Counted from the first letter of the stretch, positions 49,494 to 59,121 are shown. The stretch is 64,000 bases of DNA from Bacillota bacterium (GCA_023460085.1 JAEWRI010000036.1:186001-250000); one strand, 5' to 3'. Numbers and translations are program-made. The notes: generated by a model from the letters alone, not told the origin.

Positions 49494-50468
49494 ATGAACA
49501 GCGTAAAGAGTGAGAAAAAATCTTCGGGTGCATTTAGCCAGATCTGGTCCAAATACAGTATTGTATTTGTATTTATCGTTCTGTTTGCCGTCTGTGCTCT
49601 GTTGACAAACGGCAAATTCGCAGAATGGAAAAACATCATGACGATTTTCCGGAACTCGTCAACCGTGGGTATTATCGCTCTGGGAATGACTTTCGTCATC
49701 ATCTCCGGCGGTATCGACCTTTCTAGCGGCCCGGTTATGGCCACGGCAGGATTGGTACTGGTCAACCTGCAGAAGAACGGAACTCCCCTGGCTCTTGCAA
49801 TCCTTGCGTGTATCGCAGTCGCAGCGGTTTTCGGCTTCATCAACGGCATCATCACAACAAAGATCAAGGTGCCGCCGTTTATCGTCACACTGGCCACCGG
49901 CATCATTGCGCGGTCAGTCACGATGTACCTGGGCAATGGCGCTACGATAACCGGCAACAATCAGGATACGTTCTTTAAATCCATCGGCAACGGCAACCTG
50001 CTGTCAGTACCCACTCCGTTCATCATCATGGTGGTTGTCGGTGCTCTCTTAACCGTACTGCTTGTTAAAACGAAGTTCGGCACGTTTGTCAGCGCTGTAG
50101 GCTGCAACGAGGTTGCGGCAAAGTATTCCGGAATCAAGGTAGACCGGATCAAGATCCTGACATATATCATCGCGGGAGTATGCGTCGGTATTGCCAGCAC
50201 GATCGAAATATCCCGAATGGTCGCGGTATCCTCCACAACGACAGGCGATGGCTACGAATTCGACGCGATCACAGCGGTATTGGTGGGCGGAACATCGCTC
50301 GCCGGTGGCCGTGGCACATTATACGGCACGATCATCGGCGCGATCATCCTGTTCTTTGTCAATAACATGATGATACAGCTTACGATATCCCCCTACCTGA
50401 CAGGCGCCGTCAAAGGCCTGGTCATTTTAATCGCGGTGCTGTTGCAGGCACGCAATAAAAATCAATAA
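49494..50468 (+). CDS. Ribose-type sugar ABC transporter permease
   Basis: A 324-residue RbsC-family permease with about ten hydrophobic helices, the ALGMTFVIISGGIDLSSGP motif and the late TAVLVGGTSLAGGRGTL signature. It starts 18 bases after the ATPase stop with GCGGAGG upstream. An inverted repeat follows directly before the binding-protein gene. Confidence 0.94.
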   Translation: MNSVKSEKKSSGAFSQIWSKYSIVFVFIVLFAVCALLTNGKFAEWKNIMTIFRNSSTVGIIALGMTFVIISGGIDLSSGPVMATAGLVLVNLQKNGTPLALAILACIAVAAVFGFINGIITTKIKVPPFIVTLATGIIARSVTMYLGNGATITGNNQDTFFKSIGNGNLLSVPTPFIIMVVVGALLTVLLVKTKFGTFVSAVGCNEVAAKYSGIKVDRIKILTYIIAGVCVGIASTIEISRMVAVSSTTTGDGYEFDAITAVLVGGTSLAGGRGTLYGTIIGAIILFFVNNMMIQLTISPYLTGAVKGLVILIAVLLQARNKNQ

Positions 50469-50471
50469 AGT

Positions 50472-50493
50472 TTCATAAACTATTGTTTATGAA
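50472..50493 (+). repeat. Inverted repeat between permease and binding-protein genes
   Basis: TTCATAAAC and GTTTATGAA form a perfect 9-bp stem with loop TATT, four bases after the permease stop and ~27 bases before the binding-protein start. It may be an RNA stabilising hairpin at the 5' end of a processed binding-protein message, or an operator. Confidence 0.55.
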
Positions 50494-50519
50494 TGAAACA
50501 TAAAAAACAGGAGGAACAA

Positions 50520-51536
50520 ATGAAAAAGATCTTAGTGTTAGTCCTTGTGGTTCTTTTGGCTATGAGCGTTGCAGCTTGTACCCAGAACAATGCACCGTCA
50601 ACCTCTGCTTCGGCAGGCGAGTCTGTATCCGCATCCACTTCTGAATCGGTCACTCCCTCGGAACCGGTTGAGATGAAGAAGGTCGCAATCTCTCTGCCTC
50701 CGGCGGACAATGCCTGGCAGGCTGCGCTGCTGGCGTCCATCAACGAAGCGATCGCCGGCGACACGGAAATCGAGTGGACTGTCAAGAACGCGGTTGACAA
50801 TGCGGACCAGCAGAACATTCTGACGACATTCAAAGACGGTGGTTATGATCTGATCGCCTGCCTGCCGGGCGATGGCACGCTGCTCACGACGATCATGGAA
50901 GAAATCTATGACGCGGGCATCCCGACGGTCATCATCGACAGAAACATTGCGTCCGACAAGTACACCTCGTTTGTCGCGGAAGACAATTACTCCTGCGGTG
51001 TCATGGCTGCGGATTACATCGGCAAATTCTTCGAAGGCCAGGAAAACATCAAGCTCGTCAACCTGAGAAGCTATACCGGTATCCCGATCGACCTTGAAAG
51101 ATACCAGGGCTTTGCTGACACGATTGCGAAGTACACCAATATCGAAATCATCGGCGAAGCGGATGGCGAATTCAACAGCACGGCTGGCTTCGATGCAATG
51201 TCCAACCTTCTGGCTGCGCATGACCACATCGACGTCGTGTTCACGCATGACGACGAAACCACGACCGGCGCGATGACTGCGATTGAGCAGCAGGGCCGTA
51301 CGGACATCCAGCTGATCACCGGCATGGGCGGCACACTGACGGCGCTCACCGAGATCAAGGCTGACAACACGATCCATAAAGCGACTGCGTCTTACTTCCC
51401 GAGAATCGGCGCTGCGGCTGTGGAAATCATCAGAGAGTACTTTGCAACCGGCACCATCGATAAGGACAACGTAAGAGAGTCCACGCTGATCACCAAGGAC
51501 AACGTTGACCAGTTCATGGAGTGGGCATATAGCTAA
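50520..51536 (+). CDS. Ribose-type sugar-binding lipoprotein
   Basis: A 338-residue periplasmic-binding-like lipoprotein. The signal peptide ends in lipobox SVAAC with Cys20, then a Ser/Ala-rich linker. Typical blocks are KKVAISLPPADNAWQAAL, YDLIACLPGDGT, VIIDRNIASDKYTSFVAEDN and VVFTHDDETTTGAM. CAGGAGG lies 6 bases before the ATG at 50520. Last gene of the operon, the reverse of the usual order, but with its own upstream hairpin that could raise its expression. The Asp/Arg/Asn pattern fits a monosaccharide ligand. Confidence 0.92.
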   Translation: MKKILVLVLVVLLAMSVAACTQNNAPSTSASAGESVSASTSESVTPSEPVEMKKVAISLPPADNAWQAALLASINEAIAGDTEIEWTVKNAVDNADQQNILTTFKDGGYDLIACLPGDGTLLTTIMEEIYDAGIPTVIIDRNIASDKYTSFVAEDNYSCGVMAADYIGKFFEGQENIKLVNLRSYTGIPIDLERYQGFADTIAKYTNIEIIGEADGEFNSTAGFDAMSNLLAAHDHIDVVFTHDDETTTGAMTAIEQQGRTDIQLITGMGGTLTALTEIKADNTIHKATASYFPRIGAAAVEIIREYFATGTIDKDNVRESTLITKDNVDQFMEWAYS

Positions 51537-51558
51537 GCCCTGATCACGGTAAAAAAAA

Positions 51559-51579
51559 ATCTCCGGAATATCCGGAGAT
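51559..51579 (+). terminator. First hairpin after the importer operon
   Basis: A perfect 9-bp stem ATCTCCGGA/TCCGGAGAT with a 3-base loop. It is preceded by AAAAAAAAA, which reads as a U-tract in the minus direction, so it may serve transcripts from the right. Confidence 0.7.
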
Positions 51580-51590
51580 AAAGGAATTCA

Positions 51591-51635
51591 GAGTAACACC
51601 TCGCACCGCTAAAATGCCGAGGTGTTATTCTTTTT
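51591..51635 (+). terminator. Bidirectional terminator between convergent operons
   Basis: A 13-position stem (GAGTAACACCTCG with CGAGGTGTTATTC, one G-U) around a 14-base loop and followed by TTTTTATATA. It ends the plus-strand importer operon; the minus-strand galT gene stops 18 bases away. Confidence 0.9.
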
Positions 51636-51652
51636 ATATAAAACATGCGCTG

Positions 51653-53173
51653 TCAATTCTCATTACAGCCCGCCTGATGAGCTGCTCTCAAAGCGTTTTC
51701 AAACCGCTCAAACGCTGCCTTCCCCGCTTCGTCCCGTTTGAACACCCCCGCATGCTCCAGCACCGTGGCGAAGGTGCGGCCCACCTCATCGCGTATCATG
51801 CCGCCTATCGTATCGGCGTGCAGTTCATCATACTTTGCGCGCCAGCGTTTCACCCATTCCGCGTGCTTGGCAATCCTTTCATCCGCCGCAATATCACCGC
51901 CCGCCAGCAGGGTTTGCTCGATGAGCGCCAGCTCCTCCTTCAGCCGCGCGGGCAGAATCGCCAGCCCCATCACCTCGATCAGACCAATATTCTCCTTCTT
52001 GATATTGTGGAGCTCCGCGTGGGGGTGAAACAGGCCCAGCGGGTATTCTTCCGTGGTGCGGTTGTTGCGCAGCACGAGGTCCAGCTCAAATTGTCCGCTG
52101 CGCGTTCTGGCAATGGGTGTGACGGTGTTGTGCGGCGTATCGGCCGTATGGGACAGTATCTCTGCCGCCGGATCGGAATAGCCGCGCCATACGGACAGTA
52201 TGCGGTCCGCAAGCGCGCACAACCGCCCGCTTTCCGCCGAGCGAAGCCGAATTACCGACATCGGCCATTTCACAATGCCCGTCTCCACGTCTTCGAAGCC
52301 CGGCACAGAAAACCGCCGTTCCACAGGCGCTTTCTCCATGGCAAAGGTATACCGGCCGCCCTGAAAATGCTCGTGGGACAGTATGCTGCCCCCCACGATA
52401 GGCAGATCCGCATTGGAGCCCACAAAATAGTGCGGGAACTGTTCCGCAAAAGAAAACAGCTTTTCAAATACCCGCCGGTCTATCACCATGGGTATATGCT
52501 TCTGATTCAGCACGATGCAATGCTCGTTATAATACACATAAGGCGAGTATTGAAAGCCCCATTCCTCGCCCGCTATTTGAACAGGAATGATGCGCAGGTT
52601 CTGCCGCGCCGGAAAGTCTACCCGCCCCGCGTAGCCTTCGTTTTCCATGCAGAGCAGGCAGGCCGGATAGCCGCCCTGTTTGGCAAGCCTTGCCGCCGCA
52701 ATATCCCGCGGGTCTTTTTCCGGCTTGGCCAGGTTGATGGAAATGTCCAGTTCGCCGTATTCCGTTTGCGTTTTCCACCGGATGTCTTTTTCGCTGCGAT
52801 CCCGGCGGATGTAGTTGCTGTCCTGACAAAGCGTGTAGAACCAGTCCGTCGCCGCTTTTGGGGACTCTCGCCAGAGCGCGCGAAAGCGTTCGTTTATACG
52901 GCTTGGGCAGGGCAAAAGCAGCCCCATCAGGGCGGTATCAAAAAGATCGCGGCTGGCGGCGGTACCCGGAATTCGCCCCGAGATCACCGCATATTCCGTC
53001 AGCGCGGAGAGCGCGTCGGCCAGACCGCCGCACGCCGGAGCGTCCGGCGCATGATACGAATCCAGCCCCAGCTTGTCCAGTATCAGGTTGCGCACAAACA
53101 CGGCGTCTTCCCGCCCGATCCATTGGCGGTCTATTCCATAAGTCACCAGCCAGTCAATATGCGATTCTATCAT
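51653..53173 (-). CDS. galT: UDP-glucose-hexose-1-phosphate uridylyltransferase (class 2 GalT)
   Basis: 506 residues, the length of the Firmicutes-type GalT rather than the ~350-residue enterobacterial form. It transfers UMP between UDP-glucose and galactose 1-phosphate. Recognisable blocks are SRINERFRALW, YFYTLCQDSNYIR-like DWFYTLCQDSNYIRR, HCIVLNQKHIPMVI, and the HxH-type nucleophile region LSHEHFQGG. Last gene of the galactoside operon. A 224-base gap separates it from galK, longer than any other gap in this operon. Confidence 0.94.
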   Translation of the reverse strand: MIESHIDWLVTYGIDRQWIGREDAVFVRNLILDKLGLDSYHAPDAPACGGLADALSALTEYAVISGRIPGTAASRDLFDTALMGLLLPCPSRINERFRALWRESPKAATDWFYTLCQDSNYIRRDRSEKDIRWKTQTEYGELDISINLAKPEKDPRDIAAARLAKQGGYPACLLCMENEGYAGRVDFPARQNLRIIPVQIAGEEWGFQYSPYVYYNEHCIVLNQKHIPMVIDRRVFEKLFSFAEQFPHYFVGSNADLPIVGGSILSHEHFQGGRYTFAMEKAPVERRFSVPGFEDVETGIVKWPMSVIRLRSAESGRLCALADRILSVWRGYSDPAAEILSHTADTPHNTVTPIARTRSGQFELDLVLRNNRTTEEYPLGLFHPHAELHNIKKENIGLIEVMGLAILPARLKEELALIEQTLLAGGDIAADERIAKHAEWVKRWRAKYDELHADTIGGMIRDEVGRTFATVLEHAGVFKRDEAGKAAFERFENALRAAHQAGCNEN

Positions 53174-53397
53174 AATGCTTTGTCCTCATTGCCGTTTTCA
53201 TACGGCAGCTGCCGCTTGCTCTTGGAAGAATGACATCCGGCAATGCCGTTTCTTGAACGGGTCCCTCAAAAGCCGCGCATCCGAGGTGCCTGCCGTAAAC
53301 CGGTCTCAGATTCTCACCGCCGCACGCCCGGGCGCGTCTCCGGCTGCACATACACCATACGTGAGACAGTATACCCCGATCCGCCTTCTTACTGCAA

Positions 53398-54678
53398 TTA
53401 CTTCTTTATCAACTCGTATCCGCCCACAGGCCGTATGTTCAGCTTTTGGCAGGCATGCGCACCGAATACCTCCCGCATGGTTCGCTCGTATCCTTCGCAC
53501 AACGGCTGCGGAACGAGTGCCTGTATCGTGCCCGCAAAGCCGCCGCCGTGAATCCGCCACGCGCCGGTTTCGCCCAGAGCACGCGCGCAGAGCGCCAGCG
53601 CCAGCGCAACGCTCCGCTCCGCGGCATTTCCCGGCCAGATGTTCTGCAGCAGCTCCATGCTCGATATGCCCGATGTGCGCATCACTGTCTTGTACTGTTC
53701 CACATCCCGGGCGCGCAGCGCGTCCGCCGCGGCCTGCGCATGTTCATTCTCCGCAAAGAAGTGCATCGCTCGCAGTATGGCGCGGTCGCTCACCCGTCCG
53801 CGCAGCGCCTTAATGCCCGCATAAAACGCTTCCGGCTCCACACCGCGCAGCGCATCCTGCCCGAAGCTTTGTGCCACCGCGCGCATCTCGCCGGGGATAG
53901 CAGCATATTCATCCGTCAAATCCGCATGGCTGCCGCCTGCGTCCACCACGTACAGGCTGTGCCCCATCGCGGTAAAATCACAGGCAATGGCGCTGAGCGC
54001 GGGTTCCTCCGGGTTATTAAAATCGATCGCCACCGCGCCGCCTGCGGCACAGGCCGTCTGATCCATCATGCCGCACGGCTTGCCAAAATAGACGTTCTCC
54101 GCATACTGCCCTGCCTGTGCCAGCAGTACAGGCGGAATTTTGCCGCCGTTATAGAGCCGGTTGAAAAGCTCTCCTGCCAGCACCTCGAAGGCTGCGGAGG
54201 ACGAAAGGCCGCTGCCTGCCGGGACGTCGGAAACAACATACGCGTCGAACCCCCCGACGGTATAACCCAGCGCCGAAAGACGCGATGCAACGCCGCGCAC
54301 CAGGGCCGCCGTTCTGCCCTCCTCCTCGCCATGTACGGAAAGGTCGGCCAGTGAAATCGCCGTGTCCCCGTAGCCCGCGGAATGCAGACGCACACAAGCA
54401 CTGCCGTTGGGTGCCGCAACGGCCAGCATATCCAGCATGACCGCGGCTGCCAGCACACGGCCGCGCTGATGGTCCGTATGGTTGCCGCAAAGCTCGGTGC
54501 GGCCCGGCACGCTGACGATGCGCGCAGCCCGCTCCCCAAAACAGGCTTCGAACGCTTTCACCGCCTGCGCGCAGCGCACCGCCTGTCTGCCCGCGTCCTC
54601 TGCGTACAGCCAGGTCAGCTCCGCGTTCAGCGCGCCGCCTTCCAGCTGTTCGATCCATGCCCTGTTCTCATGGTGCAT
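53398..54678 (-). CDS. galK: Galactokinase
   Basis: 426 residues, in the normal range for GalK, which makes galactose 1-phosphate with ATP. It carries the galactokinase signature PGRTELCGNHTDHQRG (residues ~57-72), the GHMP ATP loop DVPAGSGLSSSAAFEV and a C-terminal IHGGGFAGTIQALV. GGGAGGG lies 9 bases before the ATG. It follows the MsmK ATPase gene past the hairpin 54710-54752 and supplies galT. Confidence 0.95.
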   Translation of the reverse strand: MHHENRAWIEQLEGGALNAELTWLYAEDAGRQAVRCAQAVKAFEACFGERAARIVSVPGRTELCGNHTDHQRGRVLAAAVMLDMLAVAAPNGSACVRLHSAGYGDTAISLADLSVHGEEEGRTAALVRGVASRLSALGYTVGGFDAYVVSDVPAGSGLSSSAAFEVLAGELFNRLYNGGKIPPVLLAQAGQYAENVYFGKPCGMMDQTACAAGGAVAIDFNNPEEPALSAIACDFTAMGHSLYVVDAGGSHADLTDEYAAIPGEMRAVAQSFGQDALRGVEPEAFYAGIKALRGRVSDRAILRAMHFFAENEHAQAAADALRARDVEQYKTVMRTSGISSMELLQNIWPGNAAERSVALALALCARALGETGAWRIHGGGFAGTIQALVPQPLCEGYERTMREVFGAHACQKLNIRPVGGYELIKK

Positions 54679-54709
54679 CTATTTATGCCCTCCCGGTATA
54701 AAGTAAACA

Positions 54710-54752
54710 GGACCCGGCACGCTTCCATAACGAGGGTCAGCACGCCGGATCC
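54710..54752 (-). terminator. Hairpin between the ATPase and galactokinase genes
   Basis: GGATCCGGCGTGC and GCGTGCCGGGTCC pair over 13 positions including G-U pairs, with a ~17-base loop and TGTTTACTTTAT after it on the minus strand. It lies 19 bases past the ATPase stop and is a probable partial terminator that sets galKT level. Confidence 0.65.
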
Positions 54753-54770
54753 CTGCAATGCCCGATTTGT

Positions 54771-55958
54771 TTATCCGATAAGGTTTGCGCCGGTTTCCCT
54801 GTCAAACAGATGGGTTGCGCTGCCGCCGAAAGTACATCCGATTTTCGCGCCGTAGGCAAAGTGTGTCCCGCCATCGGAAAGCTCCAGCGTAGGCACGATG
54901 ACGACCATATCCTTGCCGGCGGCGTTCGCATGCAGATGGATGGAGCTTCCCATCATCTCCGATACGTCCACCGTAGCCACGATGTCCGGCTGTGCCTCAG
55001 CCCCGCACAGCGCGATATGCTCCGGACGAATACCCAGCGTGATGTCCTGCGGCAGCACGCCGCGTTCCTCCAGCGCCTGCTGCTTCTCCGCAGAAACGGG
55101 GAGCTTCGATCCCTCCAGCTGCACATAGTAGCGGGAGCCGTCCTTCTCCAGCCGCGCGTCAAAGAAGTTCATCTGCGGGGAACCGATAAACCCCGCGACA
55201 AACAGATTCGCCGGATTGCCGTAAACCTGCTGCGGTGTGCCAATCTGCTGGATAAAGCCATCCTTCATGACCACAATGCGGTCGCCCAGGGTCATGGCTT
55301 CCGTTTGGTCGTGCGTCACATAGATGAACGTCGTATCCACCTTCTGACGCAGCTTGATGATCTCCGCGCGCATCTGGTTTCTGAGCTTTGCATCCAGATT
55401 GGAAAGCGGTTCGTCCATTAAAAACGCCTTCGGGTGACGGACGATGGCGCGGCCTATCGCCACGCGCTGCCGCTGTCCCCCCGAAAGAGCCTTGGGTTTG
55501 CGGTTAAGGTAGGGCGTAATGTCCAGAATTTCTGCCGCTTCGCGCACCTTGAGGTCCACCTCGTCCTTGGGTGTTTTATGCAGCTTCAGCGCGAAAGCCA
55601 TGTTTTCGTACACCGTCATATGCGGATACAGCGCGTAGTTTTGAAATACCATCGCGATATCCCGGTCTTTGGGGGCGACTTCGTTCATCATGCGGTCGCC
55701 GATATATAAGTCCCCCTCCGATATTTCCTCCAGACCCGCAATCATACGCAGCGTGGTAGATTTGCCGCAGCCCGAAGGCCCCACCAGTACGATAAACTCC
55801 TTATCGGCGATTTCCAGATTGAACTCCTGCACAGCCACCACGCCCTGCTCCGTCACCTGCAGATTCGCTTTTTCCGAGGATGCGCTGTCCTTCCTGCGCC
55901 TGGCCTCCCCGGCCAGGGGATAAATCTTCTTCACGTTTTTCAGCGTTACCTTTGCCAT
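54771..55958 (-). CDS. msmK: Sugar ABC transporter ATP-binding protein (MsmK/UgpC type)
   Basis: A 395-residue MalK-family ATPase: Walker A GPSGCGKST, signature LSGGQRQR, Walker B LMDEPLSNLD, switch His in THDQTEAM, then the C-terminal regulatory OB-fold domain. It has a charged insert of ~25 residues (about positions 15-38, RRRKDSASSEK) between the first strands, seen in clostridial relatives. ATG 55958 has AGGAAGG upstream. It should energise the MalFG-type permeases encoded upstream and, being the only single-cassette ATPase in the window, possibly also the LplB-type importer at 1-2849. Confidence 0.93.
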   Translation of the reverse strand: MAKVTLKNVKKIYPLAGEARRRKDSASSEKANLQVTEQGVVAVQEFNLEIADKEFIVLVGPSGCGKSTTLRMIAGLEEISEGDLYIGDRMMNEVAPKDRDIAMVFQNYALYPHMTVYENMAFALKLHKTPKDEVDLKVREAAEILDITPYLNRKPKALSGGQRQRVAIGRAIVRHPKAFLMDEPLSNLDAKLRNQMRAEIIKLRQKVDTTFIYVTHDQTEAMTLGDRIVVMKDGFIQQIGTPQQVYGNPANLFVAGFIGSPQMNFFDARLEKDGSRYYVQLEGSKLPVSAEKQQALEERGVLPQDITLGIRPEHIALCGAEAQPDIVATVDVSEMMGSSIHLHANAAGKDMVVIVPTLELSDGGTHFAYGAKIGCTFGGSATHLFDRETGANLIG

Positions 55959-55995
55959 ATTCGTCAAGCCTTCCTGTCAGAAATGATGCCGGCCT

Positions 55996-56655
55996 TTACT
56001 GGCACAGCAGAAACGCGCCGATCTTCGCCGCCAGTATCTCATGCCCCGCGTCATTGGGGTGCAGACCGTCCGGGCAGCAGCGCTGCTTGATTGCCGGTAC
56101 CTTCGGCTGCAGTCCGCTCTGCGCGAACAGATCCAGCACCGGCAGGGCGTAGTACTCCGCAACCTGCCGGATGATGCCGACATACGTGCTCAGCGGGGCA
56201 GCAGGGGCCGCCTTGTTGCCATCGCCAAAGAGGTTGTCCTCGTTTTCGCGGTGAAGCGGCGTCAGTATCACGATCAGCGCGGCGGGATAACGCTCTATCA
56301 GCCGGGTATACAGCAGATGGCATGCACCGTAAAAGGTATCGGCGGTGCGATCGGAAAACGAGCCGAGCGGCGCGTCTCCGTGTCCAAAGTCGTTGGTACC
56401 GCCGAACACGACGACGATATCCGCATCGGCGTTCATTTCGCCCACGCGCGAGCAGAAGTCGCGATCGCACCGCAAATCGTCCGACGGGCGCGTCTGTCTG
56501 GCGTAGCGTGTTCCTCCGATGCCGTAGTTCCGCGCCTCCGCAAGCCCGAACCGCCGTTTCAGAATATTCGAAAACCGGTGCGCTTCATCGCTGGCACCGA
56601 CGCCTTCCGTAATGCTGTCCCCAAGAAAGTTGATCCGTTTCCCGTTAAGCTCCAT
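55996..56655 (-). CDS. SGNH/GDSL-family hydrolase
   Basis: A 219-residue esterase fold with all four family blocks: FLGDSITEG (nucleophile Ser14), a Gly in NYGIGGT, VVFGGTNDFG (oxyanion Asn) and the dyad DGLHPND near the C-terminus. It has no signal peptide, so it acts in the cytoplasm. Its start overlaps the YesL-like gene by 11 bases. It probably removes acetyl groups from imported galactoside oligosaccharides alongside the GH2 and GH43 enzymes. Confidence 0.9.
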   Translation of the reverse strand: MELNGKRINFLGDSITEGVGASDEAHRFSNILKRRFGLAEARNYGIGGTRYARQTRPSDDLRCDRDFCSRVGEMNADADIVVVFGGTNDFGHGDAPLGSFSDRTADTFYGACHLLYTRLIERYPAALIVILTPLHRENEDNLFGDGNKAAPAAPLSTYVGIIRQVAEYYALPVLDLFAQSGLQPKVPAIKQRCCPDGLHPNDAGHEILAAKIGAFLLCQ

Positions 56656-57367
56656 TGTCTTGTCCCGTCTCGTCCAGCCCTTCCCAAAGAATGTAAGACG
56701 CCGTCATGCGCACCACCGCGGGCATACCCAGCAGTATGGCAAATACTGCCACATACGGATACGCCACGCAGGCAAAAAGCCAAACCGTCTGCAGCAGCCC
56801 CGCGAAGAAGCTGGCTTTGCCGCCGCGCAGCGCGCAGGCCACGGACTTTTGCAGCAGCCCGCCTCGTTCTCCCGATATCATCAGTGCCAAAAGGTGCGGC
56901 AGTATACTGCACAGCAGCAGCACCGCGGACATCGCGCAGGCCATCATCACCATCTTCATCGCGCTGTTGGTCACCAACGCAAAATAGACGGGATACAGCA
57001 CCACGACGCCCACGGCAATCAGCGCGAACGAGAGCGCGAGACCACGCCGCCAGCGCTTGCGGTACGCGGCAAAGAAGCGCGGAAGCTCATTGCGGGCGCG
57101 TCCGGCGGAGACTTCGGCCGTCACCTCGTATAAAGCCAGCAGCGCGGGGCCAGCCGGAATTAACAGCGCTACTCCCGCCAGCAAAAACAGCCAGGCGTTG
57201 AAAATACCAAAAACGACGATGCAAACATACGCCGGAAGGGCGAACAGCAGATAACCAAGGTTCGCTTTAAAAAGCTCCCAGCAGTAATCCGTCAGCCGGG
57301 CCCACCAGCCCAAAAATGATTTTTTCCGCGGTGTCTTTTCGTCCTGCGCCTGTGCCGAGTTCTTCAT
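56645..57367 (-). CDS. DUF624 (YesL-like) membrane protein
   Basis: A 240-residue membrane protein with about five helices. After a charged ~15-residue N-terminus it contains TDYCWELFKANLGYLLFALPAYV and GPALLALYEVTAEVSAGRARN, the DUF624 pattern. It overlaps the GH2 gene by 4 bases (ATGA) and the esterase gene by 11. As with the protein at 6600-7220, the family is linked to oligosaccharide importers but its function is unknown. Confidence 0.78.
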   Translation of the reverse strand: MKNSAQAQDEKTPRKKSFLGWWARLTDYCWELFKANLGYLLFALPAYVCIVVFGIFNAWLFLLAGVALLIPAGPALLALYEVTAEVSAGRARNELPRFFAAYRKRWRRGLALSFALIAVGVVVLYPVYFALVTNSAMKMVMMACAMSAVLLLCSILPHLLALMISGERGGLLQKSVACALRGGKASFFAGLLQTVWLFACVAYPYVAVFAILLGMPAVVRMTASYILWEGLDETGQDNGA

Positions 57368-59121
57368 GCCTTCTCCGCTTTAATGGATCTGGACGGCTTG
57401 CCGTCATTGATTTCCTTAATCATCGCCAAGGGTATCTTCGGTTCGTGCCCGTAGGTGAGCAGCCCGTTTTGCTCCGTGCCGACGTCGGCAAGCTGGGTGT
57501 AGCAATACCCCTGAACGTTGCCGGAGCCATGCAGCACTTTGACGAGCCGCGCGAAATGCGCCACGAATCCGTCCAGCGTCTCATCCTCGGAGTACCCCCA
57601 CGCGTTTTCCCCGGGATCGTCCTGCGCAAAACGGATGCCGCCGAATTCGCTGACGATGATGGGTTCGCTGCCGTACTGGGCGCCGCCCACATACAGCTTC
57701 TTCCCGTTGGGCAGAAATTCCAGTATGCTCTTCAGGTTCGCGTAGCGTTCTTCCATCACCGCCGCAATCCCCTCGTAATCGTGAATGGTGAGTATATCGC
57801 TGCAGGTGTGCTCCCATCCGTCGTTGTCTATCACCACGCGGGTATTATCCAGAGATTTGGTAATATGGTACAGTGCCCTGCTGTGCCCCTGCTGCAATTT
57901 GCTCTTGTGGATCTCCTGTACACCCCACGATTCGTTCAGCGGAACCCACGCCACGATACAGGGATGATTATAATCCCGCTGGACGGCTGCCGTCCACTCC
58001 CCGTACATCCTCACCGCGTACGCTTCCGAATAGAGGTAGGCGGCGCCGATTTCGCCCCAGACCAGCAGTCCCATGCGGTCCGCATGGTAGAGGAAGCGGG
58101 GGTCCTCTACCTTCTGGTGCTTGCGAACGCCGTTGAAGCCCATCGCCTTTACCGCTTCGATGTCTTTTACAAACGCGTCATCCGTGGGTGCGGTCAGCAA
58201 GGAATCCGGCCAGTAGCCCTGATCCAGAACCAGCTTCTGATAGTATGGCCGGTTATTGAGCATGAACGTATTGTTCTCCACGGAAACCTTGCGCATCCCG
58301 AAGTAGGAGGTCACGGTGTCTTCCATCCGCCCCTCGCAATATACATTGAACACCACGTCAAACAGCCGGGGGGTTTCCGGAGCCCACGCCAGATCCTCAT
58401 AAAAGTTCCACGCCAGCAGCGCGGGCTGGTCGAGGTTGACGGTCAGCGAACCCTTGGGGCTTTGCGGCTGCACGGAAACGCTGATCACTGAGACGCCCTG
58501 AAACGATATATGGATTTCCAATGTCAAACCCTTGCCGCCGCAAAGCCTGTAGTCGAACTTGATTGCCTTTTCGTCAAAAAGCGGCGTCATCCGCACCGAA
58601 TGCAGATGCGTAACCGGCACCGCCTCCAGCCATACGCTCTGCCATATACCCGTCGTGTGCGTATAGAATATGCTGCGGGGCTTCTCCTCCCAGAACTGCT
58701 TGCCCCGCGGCATTTCCAGATCGGAGTGGTCGTCCACCACCTTCACTACCACCGTGTTGCTTCCGCCGCAGCACGCTGCGTCGGTAATGTCCGCAGAAAA
58801 ACCGGTCTGGCCGCCGGTATGCTCCGCAACCAGCACCCCGTTGACCCATACCTTGCAGCAATAATCCACCGCGCCAAAATGCAGCTTCAATAGACCTCCC
58901 CGCATGGCGGACGGAACTTCAAACTCTCTCCGATACCAAACCGTGTGGTGAAATTCGCTGTTGCCCAACCCGGACAGCTTGCTTTCATAGGAAAACGGCA
59001 CGTTGATCTTCTGATCAAAAGAATCGCTGTCAAACGAAAAATCCCATTCTCCGTTCAGGGGAAGCCACCTGTCACGCACAAAATCCGGCCTCGGGTATTC
59101 GTTCCTGCTGATATTGGTCAT
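57364..59121 (-). CDS. Glycoside hydrolase family 2 (beta-galactosidase-like)
   Basis: A 585-residue intracellular GH2 enzyme: jelly-roll domain (~1-170, with GEWDFSFD and FYTHTTGIWQSVWLE), Ig-like domain (~175-280) and TIM barrel (~285-585). The acid/base is Glu397 in WVPLNESWG and the nucleophile Glu492 in IVSEFGG. ATG 59121 is chosen for GGAGGG 6 bases upstream; the frame stays open 30 codons further. Next to galK/galT it is most likely a beta-galactosidase, though GH2 also includes glucuronidases and arabinosidases. Confidence 0.92.
   Translation of the reverse strand: MTNISRNEYPRPDFVRDRWLPLNGEWDFSFDSDSFDQKINVPFSYESKLSGLGNSEFHHTVWYRREFEVPSAMRGGLLKLHFGAVDYCCKVWVNGVLVAEHTGGQTGFSADITDAACCGGSNTVVVKVVDDHSDLEMPRGKQFWEEKPRSIFYTHTTGIWQSVWLEAVPVTHLHSVRMTPLFDEKAIKFDYRLCGGKGLTLEIHISFQGVSVISVSVQPQSPKGSLTVNLDQPALLAWNFYEDLAWAPETPRLFDVVFNVYCEGRMEDTVTSYFGMRKVSVENNTFMLNNRPYYQKLVLDQGYWPDSLLTAPTDDAFVKDIEAVKAMGFNGVRKHQKVEDPRFLYHADRMGLLVWGEIGAAYLYSEAYAVRMYGEWTAAVQRDYNHPCIVAWVPLNESWGVQEIHKSKLQQGHSRALYHITKSLDNTRVVIDNDGWEHTCSDILTIHDYEGIAAVMEERYANLKSILEFLPNGKKLYVGGAQYGSEPIIVSEFGGIRFAQDDPGENAWGYSEDETLDGFVAHFARLVKVLHGSGNVQGYCYTQLADVGTEQNGLLTYGHEPKIPLAMIKEINDGKPSRSIKAEKA

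Noticed and set aside
53154..53351. A 65-codon minus-strand frame in the galK-galT gap
   Set aside because: It overlaps the galT start, lacks a ribosome site and resembles nothing I recognise; the gap is reported as unexplained instead.
53174..53397. A possible riboswitch or T-box in the galK-galT gap
   Set aside because: I could not find a T-box sequence, B12 box or other conserved core; only non-specific GC-rich complementarity.
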